Of a DNA stretch of 6,386 bases, positions 1 to 6,200 are shown in pieces. This DNA comes from Pseudomonadota bacterium (GTDB lineage: Bacteria; Pseudomonadota; Gammaproteobacteria; Burkholderiales; Burkholderiaceae_D). The notes beneath the pieces were generated by a model that saw only the letters and a program-made list of their open reading frames with translations, made no database searches and was not told the DNA's origin. The position numbers and the translations under genes were made by a program. The stretch lies in NCBI GenBank assembly GCA_023420795.1, contig JAEZVM010000279.1:1-6386 (forward strand). The letters run 5' to 3'. Position 1 is the stretch's first letter; each line of letters starts with the position of its first letter.

Positions 1-86
1 AACGTTCCAGCCGGCAGTGCCGAAATCGCTGCCTGTTCGATCGCGCGGATTTCAGATACCGAATAAAGAGCTGTTGAGGAATGCAT
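1..86 (-). CDS. nnr: NAD(P)H-hydrate epimerase / repair enzyme (YjeF/Nnr family), N-terminal fragment cut by window edge
   Basis: Reading leftward from the ATG at 86-84, 28 full codons give MHSSTALYSVSEIRAIEQ followed by AAISALPAGT, then the window ends. The pattern Leu-Tyr-Ser-Val-x-Glu-Ile-Arg-x-Ile-Glu, then Ala-Leu-Pro-x-Gly-Thr, is the typical opening of YjeF N-terminal (NAD(P)H-hydrate epimerase) domains. In proteobacteria this domain is usually fused to an ADP/ATP-dependent NAD(P)H-hydrate dehydratase. The enzyme repairs hydrated NAD(P)H in the cytoplasm. An in-frame TGA lies seven codons upstream with no other start codon between, so this ATG is the only plausible start. The Shine-Dalgarno is weak (AGG, 11 nt upstream). 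A possible minus-strand promoter (TTGTTT at 180-175, 17 nt, GATACT at 157-152) is too poor to call. Whether the dehydratase domain is present cannot be seen. Confidence 0.75.
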   Translation of the reverse strand, partial: MHSSTALYSVSEIRAIEQAAISALPAGT

Positions 87-177
87 GGATCTGGCGACCT
101 GTCAGTGAAATATTGATAAGCACGTGCGGCAGATTCTATGCGATCCGTTTAAGTATCGTAAGAGCGCGCCTTGCAAA

Positions 178-206
178 CAAATTTAAATCTACGCGAGATT
201 TATTTG
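178..206. repeat. Inverted repeat just upstream of the DUF2249 promoter
   Basis: AAATCT (185-190), a 5-nt spacer ACGCG, and AGATTT (196-201) form a perfect 6-bp dyad, extended to 7 bp by T184/A202. Allowing a 2-nt gap, the arms extend to CAAATTT on the left and ATTTG on the right. The right arm overlaps the TTG of the predicted -35 box. The stretch 195-205 (GAGATTTATTT) also resembles the left half of the NsrR consensus (9 of 11 positions) and starts exactly 22 bp before the full operator. It could be an auxiliary operator or part of a different regulator's site. The region is AT-rich, so chance is not excluded. Confidence 0.4.
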
Positions 207-232
207 CCTCGGATAAAAGATACATTTAAAAT
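204..232 (+). promoter_or_regulatory. Predicted sigma70-type promoter for the DUF2249 gene
   Basis: A -35 box TTGCCT (204-209, 4 of 6 matches to TTGACA) is followed by a 17-bp spacer and a -10 box TAAAAT (227-232, 5 of 6 matches to TATAAT). Transcription should start near 239-240, giving a leader of about 90 nt before the ATG at 330. The -10 box occupies the centre of the predicted NsrR operator, the placement expected for a repressor that blocks RNA polymerase. This is a sequence-only prediction. Confidence 0.6.
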
Positions 233-239
233 AGATCTT
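217..239. promoter_or_regulatory. Predicted NsrR operator (nitric-oxide-responsive repressor site)
   Basis: This is a 23-bp near-palindrome: left arm AAGATACATTT (217-227), central A (228), right arm AAATAGATCTT (229-239). Nine of 11 arm positions are symmetric. Against the published NsrR consensus as I recall it (arms AAGATGYATTT and AAATRCATCTT around a central purine), 21 of 23 positions fit; the two misfits are A222 and G234. NsrR is an Rrf2-family [Fe-S] repressor that releases DNA when its cluster reacts with NO. The site overlaps the -10 box of the DUF2249 promoter, so derepression by NO is inferred. No nsrR gene is in this window. A weak effect on the divergent nnr gene is possible, but its start is about 130 bp away. 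Confidence 0.7.
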
Positions 240-240
240 A

Positions 241-295
241 ATCGGCGCAGCACTGCAGCAGCGAGAATTCAAGCGATGACGAGGGCGGTGCCGAT
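241..295 (+). other. Possible 5' leader stem in the DUF2249 mRNA
   Basis: ATCGGCGC (241-248) can pair with GTGCCGAT (288-295): eight consecutive pairs, one of them G-U. Because the predicted transcription start is at about 239-240, this would close the extreme 5' end of the transcript and leave the Shine-Dalgarno at 316-322 free. The loop contains smaller self-complementary pieces (CTGCAG, GAATTC). A 5'-end stem could protect the message from decay. No known riboswitch family is recognised. Confidence 0.3.
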
Positions 296-315
296 TTCAT
301 GAACCCTCTTCACCT

Positions 316-322
316 TAAGGAG
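316..322 (+). promoter_or_regulatory. Strong Shine-Dalgarno that fixes the DUF2249 start
   Basis: TAAGGAG (316-322) is a seven-base complement to the 3' end of 16S rRNA. It sits 7 nt before the ATG at 330, which is near-optimal spacing. It decides for that ATG over a TTG at 325 in a different frame, which would have only 2 nt of spacing. Confidence 0.85.
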
Positions 323-329
323 TTTTGAT

Positions 330-593
330 ATGGCACACGATTGTTCTCACCCGCTGGCAGCCGGCGGCATTTACCCGTTCGATGCCCGCGGCATTGCCAA
401 GCGGTTCCGGCATGCTGCGATTTTTGGCGCTCTGGATGCGCTTGAGCCGGGAGAGACAATGCGTTTCTGTAATGACCATGATCCACTGCCGCTGCTGTCG
501 CAGATCAATGGATTTTTTGGCTCACGCGTGAAGATTGCCTATGTCAAGCGCGAACCAGGCGAAATCGTGATCGACTTCCTGATCGCCGCCTGA
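330..593 (+). CDS. DUF2249 domain protein, predicted NO-regulated
   Basis: This is an 87-residue cytoplasmic protein that is almost entirely one DUF2249 domain (PF10006/COG4309). Family hallmarks are F-D-A-R-G (17-21), the helix with L-D-A-L-x-P-G-E (35-42), the signature N-D-H-D-P-x-P-L (48-55), and R-E-P-G-E (74-78) before the last strand. The N-terminal tail holds Cys5 and His7, which with Cys47, His50 and the acidic residues might bind a metal; that is speculation. There is no signal peptide or membrane segment. The family has no established biochemical function. Its members often occur beside hemerythrin-like, Ric/YtfE or nitrogen-oxide genes. The strong ribosome site, own promoter and NsrR-type operator suggest a monocistronic gene induced under nitrosative stress. 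Its 3' end faces the COG0579 gene 30 nt away. Confidence 0.85.
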   Translation: MAHDCSHPLAAGGIYPFDARGIAKRFRHAAIFGALDALEPGETMRFCNDHDPLPLLSQINGFFGSRVKIAYVKREPGEIVIDFLIAA

Positions 594-610
594 GAATAGC
601 CATCACCCGA

Positions 611-648
611 CGCCGGGGGCGGCCTATTGATGCAGGAGGCGCCCGGCG
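611..648. terminator. Candidate hairpin between convergent genes (weak terminator)
   Basis: CGCCGGGGGC (611-620) can pair with GCGCCCGGCG (639-648): 9 of 10 pairs around an 18-nt loop. It starts 18 nt after the DUF2249 stop and covers the last codons of the convergent COG0579 gene. That location suits a bidirectional terminator. However, neither side has a U-tract, so it does not look like a standard intrinsic terminator and may only block exonucleases. Confidence 0.3.
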
Positions 649-1739
649 ACATGATCGCCGATGGCAAGCGAGGCAGTCAGGCCGGGTGATTCGATCCCGT
701 ACAGGCCGAGATAGTGCGCGCAGCCATGTGAGGAGATCAGGAAGTCGGCGGCCGGGGCATCCGGCCCGCTGATTTTAGGACGCGCGCCGGCGTACGCTGG
801 CTGCAGCGCGGAGTCGGGCAATGCCGGCCAATACGCACGAATTTCATGGTAGAACCTGTCGGCCCTCCGAGGATCGACGGTGTAGTCGATATCCTTTCCT
901 GAATCATTCAGCCATTCCACGTCCGGGCCAAACCGAGCCTGACCGCCCAGGTCGAGAGTGAGATGCACGCCCAGACCGCCGGCTTCCGGAACCGGATAAA
1001 TCAGTCGCGAAAAAGGCGCCTTGCCGCCGAGCGAATAATAGTTTCCCTTTGCGAAGTACGGCGTCGGCGTATCGTTCTGGTCGAGTGCATCGATTTGCCG
1101 TGCAATATGCGGCGCCCACAACCCACCACAGTTGACGACGATTTGCGCCGACAACGCGATTTCCGTGTTGTCGCCTGAACGGACTTGCAGCTGCATTCCG
1201 TCGGGCGTGACGCGGCCTGCGACAACTTCGCTATCAAAGGCGAACACGGCGCCCGCATTTTCAGCATCCGCCTGCAGTGCCAGCATGTAGGCATGGGTAT
1301 CGATGATGCCGGTATTGGGCGAGAGCAGGGCGGCGACGCATGACAGTGCGGGTTCGAGCGCTTGAGCTTGTTGCGCGGACAGGCTTGTAACTTCCGAGCA
1401 GCCGTTCGCGTGAGCCTGCGCATGAATGGCGGACAGCTTCTCCCGCTGCGCATCGGATGTGGCGACAATCAGCTTGCCGCAACGGCGATGTTCGATCCCG
1501 CGTTCGGCACAGTATGCGTACATCATGTCGCGTCCTTCCACGCACAGGCGAGCCTTGAGGCTGCCGGTCGGGTAGTACAGGCCGGCATGAATCACCTCGC
1601 TGTTGCGGGAACTGGTTTCCATACCGATCGCGGCATGTTTTTCAACGACAAATACTTCTCGTCCGCCGATGGCAAGAGCCCTGGCTACTGCCAGACCAAC
1701 CACGCCGGCGCCGATGACGACACAATCAACCTTATCCAT
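624..1739 (-). CDS. FAD-dependent oxidoreductase, L-2-hydroxyglutarate oxidase-like (COG0579, DAO superfamily)
   Basis: The 371-residue protein opens with a Rossmann FAD-binding motif G-A-G-V-V-G (10-15) and the ribose-binding acid Glu33. Next comes the family block NSEVIHAGLYYPTGSLKAR (46-64), equivalent to the NSGVIHxGxYY region of LhgO and human L2HGDH. A substrate-domain block FAKGNYYSL (229-237), then I-Y-P-V-P and GVHLTLDLGGQARFGPD (257-273), and a C-terminal FAD-contacting G-I-E-S-P-G-L-T-A-S (348-357) follow. LhgO oxidises L-2-hydroxyglutarate to 2-oxoglutarate, passing electrons to quinone. This protein is shorter than LhgO (about 420 residues) and has Glu48 where LhgO has Gly, so it may be a sister subfamily with another 2-hydroxy-acid substrate. 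Its ATG lies inside the end of the upstream gene (8-nt overlap). An in-frame TGA five codons upstream fixes the start, and no Shine-Dalgarno is visible, pointing to translational coupling. Confidence 0.8.
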   Translation of the reverse strand: MDKVDCVVIGAGVVGLAVARALAIGGREVFVVEKHAAIGMETSSRNSEVIHAGLYYPTGSLKARLCVEGRDMMYAYCAERGIEHRRCGKLIVATSDAQREKLSAIHAQAHANGCSEVTSLSAQQAQALEPALSCVAALLSPNTGIIDTHAYMLALQADAENAGAVFAFDSEVVAGRVTPDGMQLQVRSGDNTEIALSAQIVVNCGGLWAPHIARQIDALDQNDTPTPYFAKGNYYSLGGKAPFSRLIYPVPEAGGLGVHLTLDLGGQARFGPDVEWLNDSGKDIDYTVDPRRADRFYHEIRAYWPALPDSALQPAYAGARPKISGPDAPAADFLISSHGCAHYLGLYGIESPGLTASLAIGDHVAGRLLHQ

Positions 1740-2985
1740 AGCGAGCCATTGTCAAACCATCCATGTCGATCTCCGGCGCGTAGCCGGAAACGATATCTGC
1801 CACCACCTTGCCGGCGCCCGCCGCCATTGCCCATCCGTTAGAGCCATGGCCGATATTGACGTACACATTGCGCACGGAAGTCGCTCCCAGCAGCGGCGGA
1901 CCGTCCGGCAGCATCGGCTGGATACCGGACCAGAAATTGGCCTTGGCGTAATTGGCCGCGCCCGGGAACCAGTCGTTGCCTGCCTTGATCAACGTGCGCA
2001 ATGCGCGCTCCTGTATTTCCATGTCGCGTGATCCGAGCTCGGCAGTGCCGGCAATGCGGATACGGTTTCCGAGGCGGGTGATCGCGACCTTGTATGCATC
2101 ATCGAGCAAGGCGGCTCTTGGTGCCTGATCGAAGTTCCTGATCATTGCGGTTGCGGAGTAACCCTTGACCGGGTATAGCGGAATACTGATACCGATATCC
2201 TTGAGCATACGCGCGCTTTCGATGCCGGCCGCCAGAACTACGGCATCCGCGGGAAGCCGCTCGCCATCGATATGCAATGCGACGCCACGTGATTCGAGTT
2301 CAATCGACTGCACGGTGGTGCCAAAGCGGAACTGCACGCCGATCGAGCTTGCGATGTGCCTCATCTGCTTGGCGAACAGCGGGCAGTTGCCAGCCTCATC
2401 CTGAGGAAGATAAAGGCCGCCGGCCAGCTTCGTCTGAGCACACAAGGCGGGTTCGATCTGCCGCACGCCGTCGGCATCGAGGATCTGGTACGGGACTTCT
2501 TTTTCGGTAAGCAGCTCGATCGATGGTGCAGCCGCGCCTACATCCTTCTCGGTACGGAACAACTGCAGCACGCCCTGCGTCTGCTCATAATCGAGCTCAT
2601 AGTGTTCCCGCAGCAGGCGCAGGATATCGCGGCTGTAGAACGCGATGCGCTGCATCCTCGACTTGTTGATGCGATAGCGTTCGAGCTCGCATTCGGAAAG
2701 CCACTTGCGTATCCAGCGCCAGGTTGCGCGATCCAGCGTCCGCTTGAATATCACCGGCGACTCGGAGCGAAACAGACTGGCGAATATCTTTCCAGGCATT
2801 CCGGGTGCGGCCCAGGGAGAAGCATGGCCTGCCGCGACGATGCCAGCATTGGCGAAGCTGGCTTCCTGTGCCACGTTCTGATGCCGCTCGATGACGACGA
2901 CTTCATGTCCGGCCACCGCCAGAAAATAGGCAGTGCAGACGCCAACCACGCCCCCACCGATTACCGCAATCTGCTTTTGTGTCAC
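1732..2985 (-). CDS. dadA: D-amino acid dehydrogenase-like FAD oxidoreductase (DadA family)
   Basis: The 417-residue length is close to DadA (about 430). The N-terminus has the dinucleotide motif G-G-G-V-V-G (10-15) with Glu33 for the FAD ribose. Then come E-A-S-x-A-N-A-G (41-48) and S-P-W-A-A-P-G-x-P (56-64), both DadA hallmarks. Further family blocks are Q-G-V-L-Q-L-F-R-T (137-145), Y-P-V-K-G-Y-S (271-277), FWSGIQPMLPDGPPLLG (351-367) and the C-terminal G-H-G-S-N-G-W (379-385). DadA deaminates D-amino acids to 2-oxo acids at the inner face of the membrane, passing electrons to quinone. Related enzymes act on D-hydroxyproline and other imino acids, so the substrate is open. There is no alanine racemase (dadX) or Lrp-type regulator beside it here. 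The start is GTG: a TAA stop immediately precedes it in frame, the FAD motif begins within ten residues, and an AGG lies 8 nt upstream. It is the first gene of a two-gene operon. Confidence 0.8.
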   Translation of the reverse strand: MTQKQIAVIGGGVVGVCTAYFLAVAGHEVVVIERHQNVAQEASFANAGIVAAGHASPWAAPGMPGKIFASLFRSESPVIFKRTLDRATWRWIRKWLSECELERYRINKSRMQRIAFYSRDILRLLREHYELDYEQTQGVLQLFRTEKDVGAAAPSIELLTEKEVPYQILDADGVRQIEPALCAQTKLAGGLYLPQDEAGNCPLFAKQMRHIASSIGVQFRFGTTVQSIELESRGVALHIDGERLPADAVVLAAGIESARMLKDIGISIPLYPVKGYSATAMIRNFDQAPRAALLDDAYKVAITRLGNRIRIAGTAELGSRDMEIQERALRTLIKAGNDWFPGAANYAKANFWSGIQPMLPDGPPLLGATSVRNVYVNIGHGSNGWAMAAGAGKVVADIVSGYAPEIDMDGLTMARYG

Positions 2986-3010
2986 TTACTTAACCTGTCA
3001 ATACTGAAGC

Positions 3011-3053
3011 CAGGGAGTGGCGCGCTGCGCACGACGGCCAGATAGACTCCCTG
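3011..3053 (-). repeat. Inverted repeat in the predicted dadA-like mRNA leader
   Basis: CAGGGAGT (3011-3018) and ACTCCCTG (3046-3053) are perfect 8-bp reverse complements separated by 27 nt. On the minus strand they would lie in the untranslated leader, ending 25 nt before the GTG start. They could form a long-loop hairpin or be two half-sites of a DNA-binding regulator. There is no U-tract, so a classical attenuator is unlikely. Confidence 0.4.
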
Positions 3054-3065
3054 TTCGAGGGCATC

Positions 3066-3094
3066 ATTTTAGTCGTTGCCGCTTCCGGTGTGCG
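3066..3094 (-). promoter_or_regulatory. Candidate promoter for the dadA-like operon
   Basis: On the minus strand, TAAAAT (3071-3066; 5 of 6 to TATAAT) is preceded by a 17-nt spacer and CGCACA (3094-3089; only 3 of 6 to TTGACA). Transcription would start near 3059, giving a leader of about 74 nt. The poor -35 suggests either an activator-dependent promoter or a chance match. Confidence 0.3.
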
Positions 3095-3196
3095 CAGCAT
3101 GTTGCGCCAAACATCGCAAGATCGCCTGTCTCGTTATGCAGAATGCAATGTCGTTTCGGGAGCGCGACTTCGTTGCCTAGCCGGGTGATTGACATC

Positions 3197-3224
3197 CTGC
3201 CATGGCACGGCCTCGCGGTATAAT
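3197..3224 (+). promoter_or_regulatory. Predicted purL promoter
   Basis: A perfect -10 box TATAAT sits at 3219-3224. The best-placed -35 is CTGCCA (3197-3202; 4 of 6 matches), 16 bp upstream. A perfect TTGACA exists at 3189-3194 but is 24 bp from the -10, too far to pair normally. Transcription should start near 3231, leaving a leader of about 66 nt. A 10-bp palindrome TGCCATGGCA (3198-3207) overlaps the -35 and spacer and could be an operator. Confidence 0.55.
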
Positions 3225-3296
3225 CTCGCTTTCCGGTTCAACTTGCGGTCACGCTGTCTCTGCCGGCAGCCGCGCTGCATCAAATCTCTCATCGCC

Positions 3297-6200
3297 ATGC
3301 TGATTCTGCCGGGCTCGAATGCCCTGTCTGCCTTTCGCTCCCAACGCCTTTTGACACAATTGCAAGCAGTCGAGCCCGCCATCATCGGCGTGACAGGCCG
3401 CTTCCTGCATTTCATCGATGCCGCTACCGCACCGAACCAGGACGACATCGGCCGATTGAATGCGCTTCTGACCTATGGTGAGCCGTTCAGCGGCGCAAGC
3501 GACGGCGAAGAGTTTGTCGTGATCCCCCGGTTCGGCACGATATCGCCGTGGGCGAGCAAGGCGACCGACATCGTGCACAACTGCGGCATGACGCATATCC
3601 GGCGCGTCGAGCGCGGCGTGTCGTATCGCGTGCAGATGAAATCGGGCCTGCTGGGCGGCGCGAAGAAACTGCCGGATTCGGCCGTACAGGAAGTCGTGGC
3701 CTTGCTGCATGACCGCATGATCGAAGCAGTATTGCGCAGTGCAGATGAGGCAGCCGGCCTGTTCCGCGAACTGGAAGCCAAGCCGCTCGAATTCGTCGAT
3801 GTGCTTGCCGGCGGCAAGGAAGCGCTGATACGCGCTAACGGCGAGCTGGGGCTGGCGCTGTCCGACGATGAAATCGATTACCTGCTGAACGCTTTCACGC
3901 AGGCGAAGCGCAATCCGACCGACGTTGAGCTGATGATGTTCGCGCAGGCTAACAGCGAACATTGCCGTCACAAGATTTTCAATGCCGACTGGACCATCGA
4001 TGGCGTGAAGCAGGACAAGTCGCTGTTTGCGATGATCAAGAACACGCACCAGTTGCAGCCGAAGGGCACGGTGGTCGCCTACAGCGACAACTCGTCGATC
4101 ATCGAAGGCGCAACCGTGTCACGCTTCTATCCGCGTGGCGCGGCAAGCGGCAACGTGTATGAGGCGTCGGACGAACTGACGCACATCCTGATGAAGGTCG
4201 AGACGCACAACCATCCGACCGCGATTTCACCGTTTCCGGGGGCTTCCACCGGTGCCGGCGGCGAGATCCGCGACGAAGGGGCGACTGGCCGCGGCGCGAA
4301 GCCGAAGGCCGGCCTCACCGGATTCACCGTCTCCAACCTGATGCTGACGCATTCGGTGCAGCCGTGGGAAAACGCGCGCGATGCGACCGAACCGGTGACC
4401 GAGCGCGTGTCGCAGGGGCAGTGTGGCATCTACGGCAAACCGGACCGCATCGCGTCGCCCCTGCAGATCATGATCGACGGCCCGATCGGCGGCGCAGCGT
4501 TCAACAATGAATTCGGCCGCCCGAACCTCGGTGGCTATTTCCGCACCTATGAGCAGAAAGTCGGTGATAAGGTCTGGGGCTATCACAAGCCGATCATGAT
4601 CGCCGGCGGCATGGGCAACATTTCGGCCAAGCACACCAAGAAGAACGATCTGCCGGTCGGCAGCGTGCTGATCCAGCTCGGCGGCCCGGGCATGCGTATC
4701 GGCATGGGCGGTGGCGCGGCATCGTCGATGGCAACCGGCACCAATACCGCAGACCTGGATTTCGATTCGGTCCAGCGCGGCAACCCAGAAATGGAGCGCC
4801 GTGCGCAGGAAGTAATCAATGCCTGCTGGGCGATGGGCGACGGCAATCCAATTCTGTCGATTCACGACGTCGGCGTCGGCGGCCTGTCGAACGCTTTCCC
4901 GGAACTGACCAACGATGCCAAGCGTGGCGCGGTGTTCGATCTGCGCAAGGTGCCGCTGGAAGAGAGCGGCATGGCGCCGAAGGAAATCTGGAGCAATGAA
5001 TCGCAGGAACGCTACGTGCTTGCGATCGCGCCGGAAAGCCTGCCGCTGTTCCAGTATTTGTGCGAGCGCGAACGTGCGCCGTTTGCAGTTGTTGGCACGG
5101 CAACCGAGGAACGCCAGCTGAAGGTGATCGACCGCGAGCATGGCAACAGCCCGGTCGATATGCCGATGGACGTCCTGCTCGGCAAGCCGCCGAAGATGCA
5201 TCGTGATGTCGCGCATGTAAAGAGCGAATACCCTGCGGTCGATCTGACCGGCATGGATCTCGTTGATGTGGCGCAGCGTGTGCTGCGCCTGCCGACGGTT
5301 GCTGACAAGTCCTTCCTGATCACCATCGGCGACCGTACCGTCGGTGCGATGTCGGTGCGCGACCAGATGGTCGGGCCGTGGCAGGTGCCTGTCGCCGACT
5401 GTGCGGTGACTGCGATGAGCCTGGAGGGCTATCGTGGCGAGGCGATGGCGATGGGTGAACGCACGCCGCTGGCGGTGATCGATGCTGCCGCTTCAGGCCG
5501 CATGGCGGTGGGCGAGGTGATCACCAATATCGCGGCGGCGCCGATCGCCGATATTTCCGACATCAAGTTGTCAGCCAACTGGATGGCTGCCTGCGGTCAG
5601 CCGGGGCAGGACGCCGCGCTGTTCGATACGGTGAAGGCTGTCGGCATGGAATTGTGCCCGGCGCTCGGCATTAGCATCCCGGTTGGCAAGGATTCGCTGT
5701 CGATGCGTACCACCTGGAAGGCTGTGGAAGGCAGCAAGGAAGTCACGTCGCCAGTGTCGCTGATCGTGTCGGCTTTTGCGCCGGTGCCGGATGTGCGCCA
5801 GTCGCTGACGCCGCAGCTGCGCAAGGATGCCGGCGACACGGCGCTGATCCTGATCGATCTGGGTCGCGGCAAGAACCGCATGGGCGCATCGGCGCTGACG
5901 CAGGTGATGCAGCAGATCGGCAATACGGTTCCGGATGTCGATAGTGCGGAAGACCTGAAGGCATTCTTTGCGGCGATCCAGCAGTTGAACGAGGAACGCA
6001 AGCTGCTGGCCTACCATGACCGTTCCGATGGTGGCCTGTTCGCAACGCTGTGTGAAATGGCATTTGCCGGTCGTGCAGGCGTCTCGGTCAACCTCGATAT
6101 CCTGACGATGGAAGGCGAGCACGCTTCCGATTCGGGCGAGGCGAAGTATTGGACGCAGCAGATCGGCGAGCGTCGCAACGACATGACGCTGCGCGCGCTG

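Larger units (their letters stand above)
2986..3296. other. Divergent intergenic region between dadA-like operon and purL
   Basis: This 311-nt stretch has no credible gene; short frames in it are shadows or extensions of neighbours. It holds the leader and candidate promoter of the dadA-like gene (left part) and the purL promoter and leader (right part). Dyads seen: CAGGGAGT/ACTCCCTG (3011-3018 and 3046-3053), GCTGCGCAC/GTGCGCAGC (3024-3032 and 3090-3098), TTGCG-N8-CGCAA (3102-3119), TGCCATGGCA (3198-3207) and CTGCCGGCAG (3260-3269). No riboswitch family is recognised. Confidence 0.7.

Noticed and set aside
113..126. TTGAT half-site that might begin an FNR/Dnr box
   Set aside because: The matching half (ATCAA) is absent four bases later (ACGTG is present), so it is not a credible FNR-type site.
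17..229. 70-codon plus-strand frame at the left edge
   Set aside because: It is antisense to the nnr start, runs through the divergent promoter and operator, and its product has no recognisable family or ribosome site.
325..531. Alternative frame starting at TTG 325 within the DUF2249 gene
   Set aside because: It is only 2 nt from the Shine-Dalgarno, its product is unrecognisable, and the overlapping frame is a clear DUF2249 domain.
2356..3045. 229-codon plus-strand frame antisense to the dadA-like gene
   Set aside because: It covers well-conserved DadA coding sequence on the other strand, and its composition and lack of motifs fit a GC-rich shadow frame.
3189..3194. TTGACA as the normal -35 of purL
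   Set aside because: The spacer to TATAAT is 24 bp, and 17 bp downstream there is no -10-like hexamer. It is kept only as an oddity.
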